The position numbers and the translations under genes are program-made. 35,638 bases of DNA from a virus. Below, one piece after another: positions 21,030 to 29,356 of this stretch (position 1 is the first letter of the stretch; each line of letters opens with the position of its first letter). Location of the stretch: positions 1 through 35,638 of IMG/VR virus record IMGVR_UViG_3300047310_000968; one strand, 5' to 3'. The notes under the pieces were generated by a model that saw nothing but the letters and a program-made list of their open reading frames with translations, was not told where the DNA came from and ran no database searches.

Positions 21030-22421
21030 ATGGCGTCGTTTATCCAACGCCTGCGGGCGGCTTCGTCTGCCCTGTTCTCTCCCTCCGTGCGTACCCCAAA
21101 GGCTCCGTCGCGTGGATACTACGCGGCGGGCGTCTCCGGTCAGACGAATTGGGGAGTTCATGGGGCGAAGCGTGGTGCGCGTACATTGCGCCGATTCTCG
21201 GAGACGAACGTCTGGACGAGCATCGCGATCAACCGCCGCCGGCAAGAAATCTCGCAAGCCGATTGGGCGATTGTGCGACGAGATGATCCGAAGGCGAAGC
21301 CTGACGCCTCAATCGTGAGTGCGATGGATGATCTGTTCACTTTCATTAACGACAAGGGCGAATCGCTCTCCACGCTCCTCGGCATGCTCGTGGAAGACAT
21401 CCTCATTTTGGATGCCGGATGCGTTGAGATAGAGAGGAAGGCAGGCGGGAAAATCGCCGCCCTGTGGTCGGTGCCCGGCGAGGAAATTGCTCCCGACCCG
21501 AAGTGGAACGGCAGCAGCCCGAAAATGGTGCGCTATCATCAATTCCGCGACGGCAAGCTTATCGCGCAATACAAAAACGACGAGATGATCTACATGATGG
21601 CCCGCCCGCGGTCGTGTAGCGTCGTCGGTTTATCTCCGCTTGAAACGCTCATGGATACGGTCGAGGCCGATCTGTACGGCGAAGATTTTGAGTTCGGGCG
21701 CATGAAGGAAACAGCCCCGAGCGGCATCCTGTACCTCGGCGGTGGCTGGCCTCCCGAAAAAGTGGATGCGTTCCGCGATCAATGGGAAACGGATATCGCC
21801 GGCACACGCGATGTGGCGATTATTGGCGGCGGCGGCTATGATCCCGAGAGCGGCACGACCTCGCAACCGCCGAATTTTATTCACTTCACGCGCACCGCAC
21901 GCGATGAAATGCGGCGCGAATACATGCGTTGGCTTGCTACGAAAGTTGCGGCAGCATTTCAGATGGACTTGCTCGTTTTCAACCTGAGCGAGACGATCCA
22001 TAAGAGCGTTGGGCAATCTCTGCAAGCAAAGACCGATTCCGGCTTGATTGGCCTTGCGAACGTCGTTCAGTCTTACATCACGCGCGAGATTTTATGGGTG
22101 ATCGATCCATTACACCGACATAAATTCGAGTTTCAAAATCTCACGCCGCGCGATGAATTAACAGAGGCGGAAATCGACCGCATAAATATGGAGATCGGAT
22201 GCACGTTCCCGAACGAGATTCGGGCGCGCAAGGGCCTTGATCCCGTGAAATGGGGTGATCGCCCATGGCCGACGGAGACTGCGAAAGTCGGCGATCCAGC
22301 AGCGCAGGGCCAGGATGACGAAACGCAAGAGAAGAGCGTTGAGTGCGATGGATGCGGCACTGGATATCGGAGTACAGATCGTGTTCCGAACTGCCCGGCG
22401 TGCGGGCTTGCGAATCCATAA
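21030..22421 (+). CDS. Portal protein with C-terminal zinc ribbon
   Basis: A 463-residue product with GGAGG upstream. It has the HK97-type portal pattern: N-terminal NVWTSIAINRRRQEIS, the strand/helix wing, GLSPLETLMDTVEADLYGED, then the stem and crown region (TARDEMRREYMRWLATKVAA, FQMDLLVFNLSETIHKS). Twelve copies form the channel at one capsid vertex, where terminase docks. Unusually, the C terminus carries a zinc ribbon with C439xxC442 and C455xxC458. Position just after the packaging genes and before the protease fits. Confidence 0.85.
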   Translation: MASFIQRLRAASSALFSPSVRTPKAPSRGYYAAGVSGQTNWGVHGAKRGARTLRRFSETNVWTSIAINRRRQEISQADWAIVRRDDPKAKPDASIVSAMDDLFTFINDKGESLSTLLGMLVEDILILDAGCVEIERKAGGKIAALWSVPGEEIAPDPKWNGSSPKMVRYHQFRDGKLIAQYKNDEMIYMMARPRSCSVVGLSPLETLMDTVEADLYGEDFEFGRMKETAPSGILYLGGGWPPEKVDAFRDQWETDIAGTRDVAIIGGGGYDPESGTTSQPPNFIHFTRTARDEMRREYMRWLATKVAAAFQMDLLVFNLSETIHKSVGQSLQAKTDSGLIGLANVVQSYITREILWVIDPLHRHKFEFQNLTPRDELTEAEIDRINMEIGCTFPNEIRARKGLDPVKWGDRPWPTETAKVGDPAAQGQDDETQEKSVECDGCGTGYRSTDRVPNCPACGLANP

Positions 22422-22448
22422 GCGTAAAAATTAAGCGTATCCATAACG

Positions 22449-22471
22449 GCGACAAGCAAGTCGCTTTTTTT
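22449..22471 (+). terminator. Rho-independent terminator
   Basis: GCGAC (22449-22453) and GTCGC (22460-22464) flank a 6-base loop and are followed by seven T (22465-22471). The stem is short, so efficiency may be moderate. It ends the portal unit and lies 38 bases before the ATG at 22510. Confidence 0.65.
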
Positions 22472-22509
22472 GTTCCCACAAATCACGCGCAAAGCGCCGG
22501 AGGTTAGTA

Positions 22510-23448
22510 ATGGCTCAGAGTACGCTAGTCGGTTATGAGAACGTGGAAATGGTTTGGGTCGAGTCGGCAAACGGGGAAGCTGTTGCCGGTGTCGATATTG
22601 ACGGCGGCCAATCTGCCGCAGCAGCTTCAGCCTTATACGCGAGCGATGGCGTTCTCGCGAGCCCGTTACGCAGTACGTACGGCCTCAAGCTCAACAACGT
22701 AAGCATTTCCTCCGGTGGTGGCGTCGCCTCGACCTCGATCATCGCCTCCTCAGCTCCCGCAGGTTTACGTCCAAACCAAAAAATTTGGCTCACGACGGGT
22801 GCAACGAATCTTACGAGCGGCAACACTGAAGTCGTGCAAGTCGCACCGACCTATGTTGTCGGATCAGCCACGATTCCGATTACCACGGCAATCGCGCTCA
22901 GTGGTCACACCACGATTCTTTGGTCGGCTTCGGCCTACGCTGGTCCCCAGGCTGGCCTCATTCTTCCGTCAGCGATCTTGCCGGTTCAGGGCGTTGTTTT
23001 CGATCCGGCGACGGGTTTTTACGCGCAAGCGGTCGCGGCAACACAAGACGCGCAGGCCATTAAAAACGTGCCGGAACACGCGATCGGCCTACTCAACGGC
23101 GCGGCAACAATAGATCGCTTGCAAGGCATCGTCGGGCGCGCTTACGTCTTTGCCGGCGGCGCGCAAGCCACGTCAATCGCCGCCGCAGGCGCATCGCTCG
23201 CGGGCAGCGGTATTCTCAAGGCAACGCCGGGCGTCATTTGCAAAGCACAGGTAACTGCGGCGGGCAATGGTTCCGTGGCAATGTTGATTTACGATACTGC
23301 ATCGGGTACGGCCACAGGAAACGTCATCGGCGTTGTCAAGGCAGCGGCAGCAGTCGGCGATCAGTACACCTTCGACATGCCTGCGGCGCTCGGTATATCC
23401 GTTCCGGCGCAAGCGAATGCGCCGACAATCACCCTGAGCTGGGCATAG
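22510..23448 (+). CDS. Structural protein of the head module
   Basis: A 312-residue product, Ala/Gly/Ser/Thr-rich and beta-strand dominated, e.g. TSIIASSAPAGLRPNQKIWL and GVICKAQVTAAGNGSVAMLI. GGAGG lies upstream of the ATG. Composition and position between portal and protease suggest a virion surface or head-decoration protein. No family match can be made by eye. Confidence 0.5.
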   Translation: MAQSTLVGYENVEMVWVESANGEAVAGVDIDGGQSAAAASALYASDGVLASPLRSTYGLKLNNVSISSGGGVASTSIIASSAPAGLRPNQKIWLTTGATNLTSGNTEVVQVAPTYVVGSATIPITTAIALSGHTTILWSASAYAGPQAGLILPSAILPVQGVVFDPATGFYAQAVAATQDAQAIKNVPEHAIGLLNGAATIDRLQGIVGRAYVFAGGAQATSIAAAGASLAGSGILKATPGVICKAQVTAAGNGSVAMLIYDTASGTATGNVIGVVKAAAAVGDQYTFDMPAALGISVPAQANAPTITLSWA

Positions 23449-23493
23449 CTAAATCACTCGCGCGAATCACGCGCAACTCTTTGAGGAAACACC

Positions 23494-25374
23494 ATGAGCA
23501 AAAAAGACGAGCGCGTGATTCGTCGCGATTTTGATTTGAATTTTGACGGCGTTAATCTGAAGGCGTACACCGAGACTATCGACGGCCAAGAGGTCAAGTT
23601 TCTCGGCGGCACCGCATCTTCCACAGCGAAAGACCTGTACGGCGACATCATCGCGCCGAGCGGCCAGGTCAAGATGTTGGAAAAGCTCACGAAGCTTGCG
23701 GCTGAATTGTCCGGTCAAAACTCCGGCCTTACGGCGTGGGTAAACCACCAATATAAGATCCCTGAAGATACGCTCGGCGCATTCGTCGGCGCATCGCTCA
23801 CAACGCGCGACGATGACGGCGAGACGTTCATCGACCTCGATATCAAGTGTCGCGTCACCGAAACGAATCCGCGCGCTCTAGCAGCCTGGCAACAGGTCAA
23901 AGACGGCATCCGTCACGGTTGGAGCATCGGGGCGTATTTCCTGGAAGCGGAATGGCTCTCCGATGATCCGGCATCGCCGGATTACTGGAGCCTGTACGTT
24001 ACCGACCTGAATCTCATCGAAATTTCGCTCGTCGGCATCCCCGCGAATCAACGTGCATGGTGCAAGAACGCCGCGGACATGAAAGCGAAGGCGGTTGAGG
24101 CTGCCGAGCGTATCACCCGCGAAGCGAGCGAAAAGGGCAAGTCCAACATGGGCTTGCGTCAATTCGTGCAGCGTTCGCTCCTCGGCGAAGATGCCGAAAC
24201 GCGCCGTGTTCCCGGCAGCCCCAACAATCCTCGCCCGGAGATGCGTTCCGAGGGCGATCCGGCAGTGGAGACACCCGCGCAAGAAGTGCCTGCGGTGCAA
24301 GATCCCGTGCAAAACGAAGCGCCGAAAACCGCCGACTCGACGACGACGGCTCCGATTGTTGCCCGCACATTCGTTACCGAGGAAGAGCTTCGAGCAATTG
24401 GCCGCGATGCTGCGGTGAAGACGTTGCGCGAGCTACAAGATAAGGTTGGCGACGAAAACGGCAACGGCACGCGCCTCGCCCTGGAAGTGGGAATATGGGC
24501 GATTGAGAAGAGCAACGACGATCCGGTGGAGATGACCGAGCTATCCGTATCGCTCCGTGAAGCCGCCGGCAACGATCCGGCAAAGCTCATGCTCGCGCAA
24601 GCGGCCGACGCGATTGACGCGCTCTCTAAGCTCATCACCGCAGGCGCGGAACTTGTAAAGCGTGATTCGGCAGATGGCGACGGCGAAACGCCCAATGGAA
24701 ACCAGGGGAAGATAAGCCTAGCGATCAGCCACCTCGCGAAATCCGTAGGGCACGGTCTGTGCGTTCGCGGCGGTGGTCATATCGCGAAGGCGATCGATTG
24801 CCTTGCGGCAGCGGTCCCTGAAGGGGATGGAGATCCCGATCAACTCGCGGCGCGTATCGAAAAGCTCGAACTACAAGCGGGCGATGTGCTTATCGTGCAA
24901 TCAGCACCGCAGTACCTCGATTCCTTGCGCGGCGTGTTTGCTACGCCCGGCATCCTGCCTGACGGCGTCAAGTTGCTCCTCCTATCGGATGAGATCACGA
25001 CTACGCTAGATGCCGACCTTGCTTCGCGGGCGCTATCTCTGACCGAAACGAATGCGCTCCTGGAATCAAGAACCACCTACCTTGTTACGACCGAAGCATC
25101 TATTGCCGCGAAATCTACCGAGCTTTCGGACATCGAGAAAAAGCTTACCGAGGCTGGTGTCAAGCTTGCGGAATTGGAAGCGAAGATTGCCGAGGCTAAG
25201 GACACGCGTCTCGGCCGCAAGTCTCCCGACTTTGCCGAACTCGCCGCAATACGTAACACCGCCGTTGATCCTTCGGCATACCCGAAGAACGAAACCGAGC
25301 GCGTTGCGGCAATCGCAAAGATGCTGCAGGGAGAAGGCGCTCCTTCCGGGCGCGACATGGTAGCTGGGCGATAA
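23494..25374 (+). CDS. Prohead protease with long scaffold-like C-terminal part
   Basis: A 626-residue product. Residues 20-190 are the HK97 prohead protease (U35) fold with H85 (AWVNHQY), S144 (GWSIGAYF) and E176 (IEISLVGIPAN) as the His/Ser/Glu triad. Residues 200-480 are acidic and low in complexity. Residues 510-590 form a coiled coil (TEASIAAKSTELSDIEKKL, TEAGVKLAELEAKIAEAK). Classic U35 proteases have about 200-230 residues, so the extra 400 probably include the scaffold that shapes the prohead and is then cut away; no separate scaffold gene was found. Confidence 0.8.
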   Translation: MSKKDERVIRRDFDLNFDGVNLKAYTETIDGQEVKFLGGTASSTAKDLYGDIIAPSGQVKMLEKLTKLAAELSGQNSGLTAWVNHQYKIPEDTLGAFVGASLTTRDDDGETFIDLDIKCRVTETNPRALAAWQQVKDGIRHGWSIGAYFLEAEWLSDDPASPDYWSLYVTDLNLIEISLVGIPANQRAWCKNAADMKAKAVEAAERITREASEKGKSNMGLRQFVQRSLLGEDAETRRVPGSPNNPRPEMRSEGDPAVETPAQEVPAVQDPVQNEAPKTADSTTTAPIVARTFVTEEELRAIGRDAAVKTLRELQDKVGDENGNGTRLALEVGIWAIEKSNDDPVEMTELSVSLREAAGNDPAKLMLAQAADAIDALSKLITAGAELVKRDSADGDGETPNGNQGKISLAISHLAKSVGHGLCVRGGGHIAKAIDCLAAAVPEGDGDPDQLAARIEKLELQAGDVLIVQSAPQYLDSLRGVFATPGILPDGVKLLLLSDEITTTLDADLASRALSLTETNALLESRTTYLVTTEASIAAKSTELSDIEKKLTEAGVKLAELEAKIAEAKDTRLGRKSPDFAELAAIRNTAVDPSAYPKNETERVAAIAKMLQGEGAPSGRDMVAGR

Positions 25375-25402
25375 CCGCTACCATAATTCAATTTTGAACG
25401 AG

Positions 25403-25429
25403 GGCCGATTGTAACGATCGGCCTTTTTT
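25403..25429 (+). terminator. First terminator in the capsid-gene leader
   Basis: GGCCGAT (25403-25409) and ATCGGCC (25417-25423) with a 7-base loop are followed by six T (25424-25429). It ends the protease unit and lies 80 bases before the major capsid ATG. Confidence 0.75.
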
Positions 25430-25459
25430 CATTTCCAACCCAAATTACTCACTACGAAA

Positions 25460-25487
25460 GAGTACGCTTATTCAGCGGCTCTTTTTT
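25460..25487 (+). terminator. Second hairpin with T-run in the capsid-gene leader
   Basis: GAG..CGCT (25460-25468) pairs with AGCG.CTC (25474-25481) around a 5-base loop, with small internal mismatches, followed by six T (25482-25487). The T-run and the sequence after it, CATTTCACGAGGA, are almost the same as those before the gene at 31033. Only 21 bases remain before the capsid ATG. Confidence 0.6.
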
Positions 25488-25508
25488 CATTTCACGAGGA
25501 AAGTGTAA

Positions 25509-26618
25509 ATGGAAAACAATTACCCGCTGTTTAAGCCCGCACACAAAGGGCTTGCGCGCAATGACGCCGTCCTTCAGCAGTTCGGCCAACTCTTGGCGGC
25601 GCAAACGAGAAACGCTGATTCGACAAGCGTATCGCCGATCGTAGCGCAACGCCTCGAGCCTTCCGTTATGGAAGTTTTCGTCAAAGAGTTCCCGCTCTAT
25701 AATTTACTCGACAAAGTTCCGTCCAACGGCCTCTCGCACACATATCTACAGCAAACGGCATTCACCGGCAGCGCAGTGCCGCACACGCTTTCGGAAACCG
25801 GAACCGTTGCCGACGATGCAAACGTCTACTTACGTAAGACGACAAACATCGCGCAACTGGCCGTTCGTAGGGGCGTAACGCTCAAGGCGATGTTCGCCGG
25901 GATGAATGCGGGCGCACCGTCTACGGACCTCATGGCGCGTGAAGTGGACGGCGGCTTGCTCACGCTTATGCGCGACGCGCAGATGGAAATGCTGCGCTTC
26001 CAGGATTCCGATAGCGGATCAACCACGGATACGGCGGCAAACGGTAAGTACGACGCAAACGGCATGAACGGCTTGCGTTATATTCTCCAGAATCAAGCGC
26101 CGCCGGAAAATAACGCACTCGTCGATATACGCACGACCAATTGGACCGACCAGCGCGTTCTCCATGCGGTGCGTACGCAGGTGAACGCCATCGTCGACAA
26201 GGGCGGCAAGCCGGACCTCATCGTGACGACCACGCGCGGCTCCGAAGCGATGTTCCAGGATCAGATGCAGTTGACGCGCATCATTACGCCGTCGCGACAC
26301 GAGATCGTCCCCGGCTTCTCGGTGCAAGCGATATCCACGGATGTCGGCGAGTTGCCGGTTGTCGTCGTGCCCGGTGGTACGGCGGCCGGCGGCATCGGAA
26401 CGTGGGTTGACTCCAATCCGTTCACGTACTTCGATATCTTCATCCTCCAGACGAATACGATGGAAATCCCGTATCTCGGTGCGCCGGAAGCAACGGTTAT
26501 TCGCATTCCGATTGGCACGGACGGACAACTCCGCGAGTTGGCGATCATCTATTGCTTGCTCGGGCTCGCAGCGAAAGCGCCGCAGTACCTTGCGCGTGTA
26601 AGCTGCCGCGTCGCCTAA
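25509..26618 (+). CDS. Major capsid protein (HK97 fold)
   Basis: A 369-residue product with AGGAAAG Shine-Dalgarno. Length and position right after the protease are as expected. The fold is suggested by the N-arm and E-loop region (residues 50-105, e.g. LYNLLDKVPSNGLSHTYLQQ), a spine helix (TDLMAREVDGGLLTLMRDAQ), the P-domain and the A-domain strands near the end (SVQAISTDVGELPVVVVPGG, FDIFILQTNTMEIPYLG). Some 400 copies or more build the capsid. Transcription must pass two hairpin/T-run elements to reach it. Confidence 0.75.
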   Translation: MENNYPLFKPAHKGLARNDAVLQQFGQLLAAQTRNADSTSVSPIVAQRLEPSVMEVFVKEFPLYNLLDKVPSNGLSHTYLQQTAFTGSAVPHTLSETGTVADDANVYLRKTTNIAQLAVRRGVTLKAMFAGMNAGAPSTDLMAREVDGGLLTLMRDAQMEMLRFQDSDSGSTTDTAANGKYDANGMNGLRYILQNQAPPENNALVDIRTTNWTDQRVLHAVRTQVNAIVDKGGKPDLIVTTTRGSEAMFQDQMQLTRIITPSRHEIVPGFSVQAISTDVGELPVVVVPGGTAAGGIGTWVDSNPFTYFDIFILQTNTMEIPYLGAPEATVIRIPIGTDGQLRELAIIYCLLGLAAKAPQYLARVSCRVA

Positions 26619-26643
26619 TCCAAACTCTGATTAAAACGCTTTA

Positions 26644-26685
26644 GGGGCGCGCGCAAGCACGCCCCGCATCAGCTCCAATCGGAGC
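26644..26685 (+). other. Two leader hairpins after the capsid gene
   Basis: GGGGCG (26644-26649) pairs with CGCCCC (26660-26665), and GCTCC (26672-26676) with GGAGC (26681-26685). Neither is followed by a T run, so these are more likely RNA-stabilising or processing structures between the capsid gene and the gene at 26700 than terminators. Confidence 0.4.
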
Positions 26686-26699
26686 AAGGATAAGATACG

Positions 26700-26960
26700 A
26701 TGGCTACACAGGTTATCGCGCAGATCGACAACGCCAAAGTTGTCGGTGCTCCCTATGGTGATCCGGCTGACGTTGAGAACGATACGTCTCTCGCTCCGCA
26801 AGGTACCGTAAACGTGCATATTCAGCCAACGCAAGGAGTTAGCGGCTTCTTGACGATCGAGCCTACCGCGACGGCCGTTATCGCGGCGTTGACGAACGGA
26901 AACTGCACAGTATGGGTTGGGCAAGGAGCCGGAACAACGAGCGTTGTTGTACCGTCCTAA
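26700..26960 (+). CDS. Small beta-rich probable head protein
   Basis: An 86-residue product with AGGA upstream. The second half (TVNVHIQPTQGVSGFLTIEP, TATAVIAALTNGNCTVWVGQ) looks like a single beta sandwich. Directly following the capsid gene, it could be a head decoration or cement protein. This is inference from position and fold appearance. Confidence 0.45.
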   Translation: MATQVIAQIDNAKVVGAPYGDPADVENDTSLAPQGTVNVHIQPTQGVSGFLTIEPTATAVIAALTNGNCTVWVGQGAGTTSVVVPS

Positions 26961-26986
26961 TGCCTCGCGAAATTCGCATAGCAAAC

Positions 26987-27020
26987 CGCCGGGATGGTTC
27001 TTTCCCGGTTCCTCCCGGCG
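26987..27020 (+). other. Leader hairpin with two competing partners
   Basis: CGCCGGGA (26987-26994) pairs with TCCCGGCG (27013-27020); alternatively CCGGGA (26989-26994) pairs with TCCCGG (27003-27008). The two forms exclude each other. The hairpin lies in the 97-base leader of the gene at 27058. A 67-residue frame from ATG 26960 runs through it but overlaps the next gene by 106 bases and is not supported. Confidence 0.4.
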
Positions 27021-27057
27021 CGGCTTTCACCCGTGCCGTCATAGAAAGTGAAAACCC

Positions 27058-27309
27058 ATGGGACAACTCATCAAGGGACTTAACCTCGGCGTCCATATCT
27101 TCACGCCGTACGGGTGGTTTCGCAACGGAACGGAACCCGGCGATAAAGTCAAAAAGCACTTAATGGACGACGGCTACAAATTCGTGCCGCATAACGCTTC
27201 CCCGGCGGAAGAAGAGAAGCTGGAAAATGCCGGTCCATTGCCGACGGTTCCTGCTCCGGTCGGCAAGAACGACCCTCTGCCTATTATCAATCAGAACGCT
27301 AAATCGTAA
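27058..27309 (+). CDS. Hypothetical protein, paralogue of the next gene
   Basis: An 83-residue product (MGQLIKGLNLGVHIFTPYGW onward) with the pattern LGVxxxTxxGxxRNG...L...GYxxV shared with the protein at 27313. The second half is Pro-rich (AGPLPTVPAPVGKNDPLPII). It is likely structural, because it sits between capsid and connector genes. Its fold is unknown. Confidence 0.5.
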   Translation: MGQLIKGLNLGVHIFTPYGWFRNGTEPGDKVKKHLMDDGYKFVPHNASPAEEEKLENAGPLPTVPAPVGKNDPLPIINQNAKS

Positions 27310-27312
27310 TTC

Positions 27313-27633
27313 ATGCCGTTCCGCGTCGTCGGCGTGCGATTGGGTGTGCAGTTGCATACGGATCACGGCGTAGCCCGCAACGGAGAGATAAACGCTAAAC
27401 AGCGCGATTCCCTTAAAGCTGCGGGCTATCGACTGGTGGAGTGTTCCGGCATTCCCGATCCGACCCCAACTCCCGAAGAGCGCGATGAGATGAAGGCCGC
27501 AAACAAATTCCTCGGCATCCTTCCGCGTGATGACGGCAAGACGATTCTCGAGCATCAAATCAATAAGCGCATGAGCGATCTTCTTAAGCCGCTTCAGAAA
27601 AAAACGTATCTCGATCCAAAGTCCTGGCGGTAA
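27313..27633 (+). CDS. Hypothetical protein, paralogue of the previous gene
   Basis: A 106-residue product, three bases after its paralogue. The first 45 residues (GVRLGVQLHTDHGVARNGEI, AAGYRLV) match the pattern in the 27058 protein; the rest is helical and basic (LEHQINKRMSDLLKPLQKK). No clear Shine-Dalgarno, so it is probably translated by coupling. Probable minor head or connector component. Confidence 0.5.
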   Translation: MPFRVVGVRLGVQLHTDHGVARNGEINAKQRDSLKAAGYRLVECSGIPDPTPTPEERDEMKAANKFLGILPRDDGKTILEHQINKRMSDLLKPLQKKTYLDPKSWR

Positions 27634-27658
27634 CGCTCTCTCGCGTAAAGGGTAACTC

Positions 27659-28564
27659 ATGGCAGCATCACTTTCGACTTCGATTGTTGACGCTGCCCCC
27701 GGGAACATCGTCACGCTACAAGGACAGGGTCTTGTCGCGGGATCAGGCGCGTCGGTTCGGCTCGATTCACAGGGCGTGACTGCCGCTCCGGGCCTCTCTC
27801 CAACGACCATAACGCTCCATGCGACTTTCAACACGACGAACGTCCAGATCGTCATCCCGGACGGTGTGATGGATGGAACGCTCACCGTGACCGCAGGCGA
27901 TGCAACGGCGGAAACATGCGCCCTTCGCGCGTGCTCACAGTACATTCAAGCGTCCGAATACATCGGCGAGGGTGAGGATGTTTCCAAGCTCGCCCACGGC
28001 GAACTCGACATCATTCTGCGCCGCGCAAGTTCCGATATCGATTCCATGATGGGCGATGGTGTGCGCCTTCTCCAGAAGGTCGAAAACCCGCGTTATCGTG
28101 AGAACAAGAAAGGCCCTCCGGTTATTCGGCCATACCGTTGCCGCGGGCGGCGGTGCCCGATCCAATCCGTTGACCAGTTGACGTTTATTTCAGCAAAAGA
28201 CCTTGTTACCGTTTTCAATGTTGGCGACATCTACGTTAATACGTCTCTTGACTACAGCGAAGTCCTCGCTTATGCGGTTGGCAATTTCGCGTTACTCGGT
28301 GAATTGCAAACCATCGGGTACTCGGCGAATGTTTTGCAGCTCGCCTACACATCCGGCTACACCATGGCAAAATATCCGTCGGAGATACGTTCGGCAACGA
28401 TCATGATGGCAACCACGCTCTTAAATAAGCGAAGGCGTCAAAAAATGGGCATGGGACCCTACTCGCAGTTCATGGATAAAATAAAAATCGATCCCGTAGG
28501 TGTGGAAACGCGGAAAGAAGTCCGTCGCCTCATCGCCCCTTGGACAATATCGACCCTAAGCTAA
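27659..28564 (+). CDS. Head-tail connector (gp6-like) with N-terminal Ig-like domain
   Basis: A 301-residue product. Residues 1-95 form an IPT/TIG-like Ig domain (SIVDAAPGNIVTLQGQGLVA, TTITLHATFNTTNVQIVIPD, GTLTVTAGDATAE). Residues 97-290 resemble the gp6-type connector that sits under the portal: EYIGEGEDVSKLAHGELDII, RRASSDIDSMMGDG, and a C-terminal helix region (SEIRSATIMMATTLLNKRRR). gp6-like proteins are usually near 100-180 residues, so the Ig domain is an extra. Confidence 0.6.
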   Translation: MAASLSTSIVDAAPGNIVTLQGQGLVAGSGASVRLDSQGVTAAPGLSPTTITLHATFNTTNVQIVIPDGVMDGTLTVTAGDATAETCALRACSQYIQASEYIGEGEDVSKLAHGELDIILRRASSDIDSMMGDGVRLLQKVENPRYRENKKGPPVIRPYRCRGRRCPIQSVDQLTFISAKDLVTVFNVGDIYVNTSLDYSEVLAYAVGNFALLGELQTIGYSANVLQLAYTSGYTMAKYPSEIRSATIMMATTLLNKRRRQKMGMGPYSQFMDKIKIDPVGVETRKEVRRLIAPWTISTLS

Positions 28565-28579
28565 TGCCGGAGATTTTCC

Positions 28580-29356
28580 ATGAGTGCTTTCGATGCGATG
28601 CACGAGGAGCTTCAACTCATGGGCGGCGGTTTTGCCGAGGATTGGGGACAACCGTACGACGTTCGCAGGCTCAATGAAAATACGAACACCTCTATTTCGA
28701 ATAATGATCCAATAGACGTTACCGGCAACGGCTGCGGCTTTCGCGCGTGGGTTGAAAAGGCGTCGCGGAAAATGCTCGAAAACTCCGCTTTTGATATCCT
28801 TGCTTTCGAGGCGACGTGCAATAATCTTCAACTAAAAATAGGCGATACGTTCACGCAAACGGGAAAATATAACGACGGCTCCATCTTCACGTTGGCCCAG
28901 ATGCGCCCTATGCACGAAACGATCTTTGTGAGAACGGAAGCGGGTTGTGCCGTCTCGCGCATCATGCCGACGGCGGGCGCGGCGGATCAGCAGCCCATGT
29001 CCGGCATCGTGGAAACGGAAGGATACGGCGGCGTTGACAAGGGCACCGAGCATTTTCTAAAGCTCCAAAACGGTAATTATTTTTTCTCCGACGACGGCAC
29101 GATCCCCAATGCTTCGGTACTTGCGGGTCTGCAACCGATCTCGCGCGTCCGCGACGGCGTAAGCGCTCTTCCCGGCACGGGACTTTATCGCGAAGATTAC
29201 ATCGTTTGGCTTCCGCTCATGCCGGGAGAAATGCTGCATGAGCTTGATCGCTTGCGCTTCCCCAACATGGATGCGTATCAAGTTGCGCGGTCTTTTTCCA
29301 GCAATGCGGTTGGTATGTCCGGTTACATCTGCACCATTGAGAGGGTGAATGTTTGA
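28580..29356 (+). CDS. Probable neck or tail-joining structural protein
   Basis: A 258-residue product (MSAFDAMHEELQLMGGGFAE onward) with mixed alpha/beta content. The position between the connector and further neck genes suggests a virion structural role such as a neck protein or tail terminator. No family recognised. Its stop overlaps the start of the receiver gene by one base. Confidence 0.5.
   Translation: MSAFDAMHEELQLMGGGFAEDWGQPYDVRRLNENTNTSISNNDPIDVTGNGCGFRAWVEKASRKMLENSAFDILAFEATCNNLQLKIGDTFTQTGKYNDGSIFTLAQMRPMHETIFVRTEAGCAVSRIMPTAGAADQQPMSGIVETEGYGGVDKGTEHFLKLQNGNYFFSDDGTIPNASVLAGLQPISRVRDGVSALPGTGLYREDYIVWLPLMPGEMLHELDRLRFPNMDAYQVARSFSSNAVGMSGYICTIERVNV

Noticed and set aside
26960-27163. 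67-codon frame from ATG 26960
   Set aside because: Overlaps the gene at 27058 by 106 bases in another frame and runs through a strong hairpin. The first 33 residues look partly protein-like, so it is not excluded completely.
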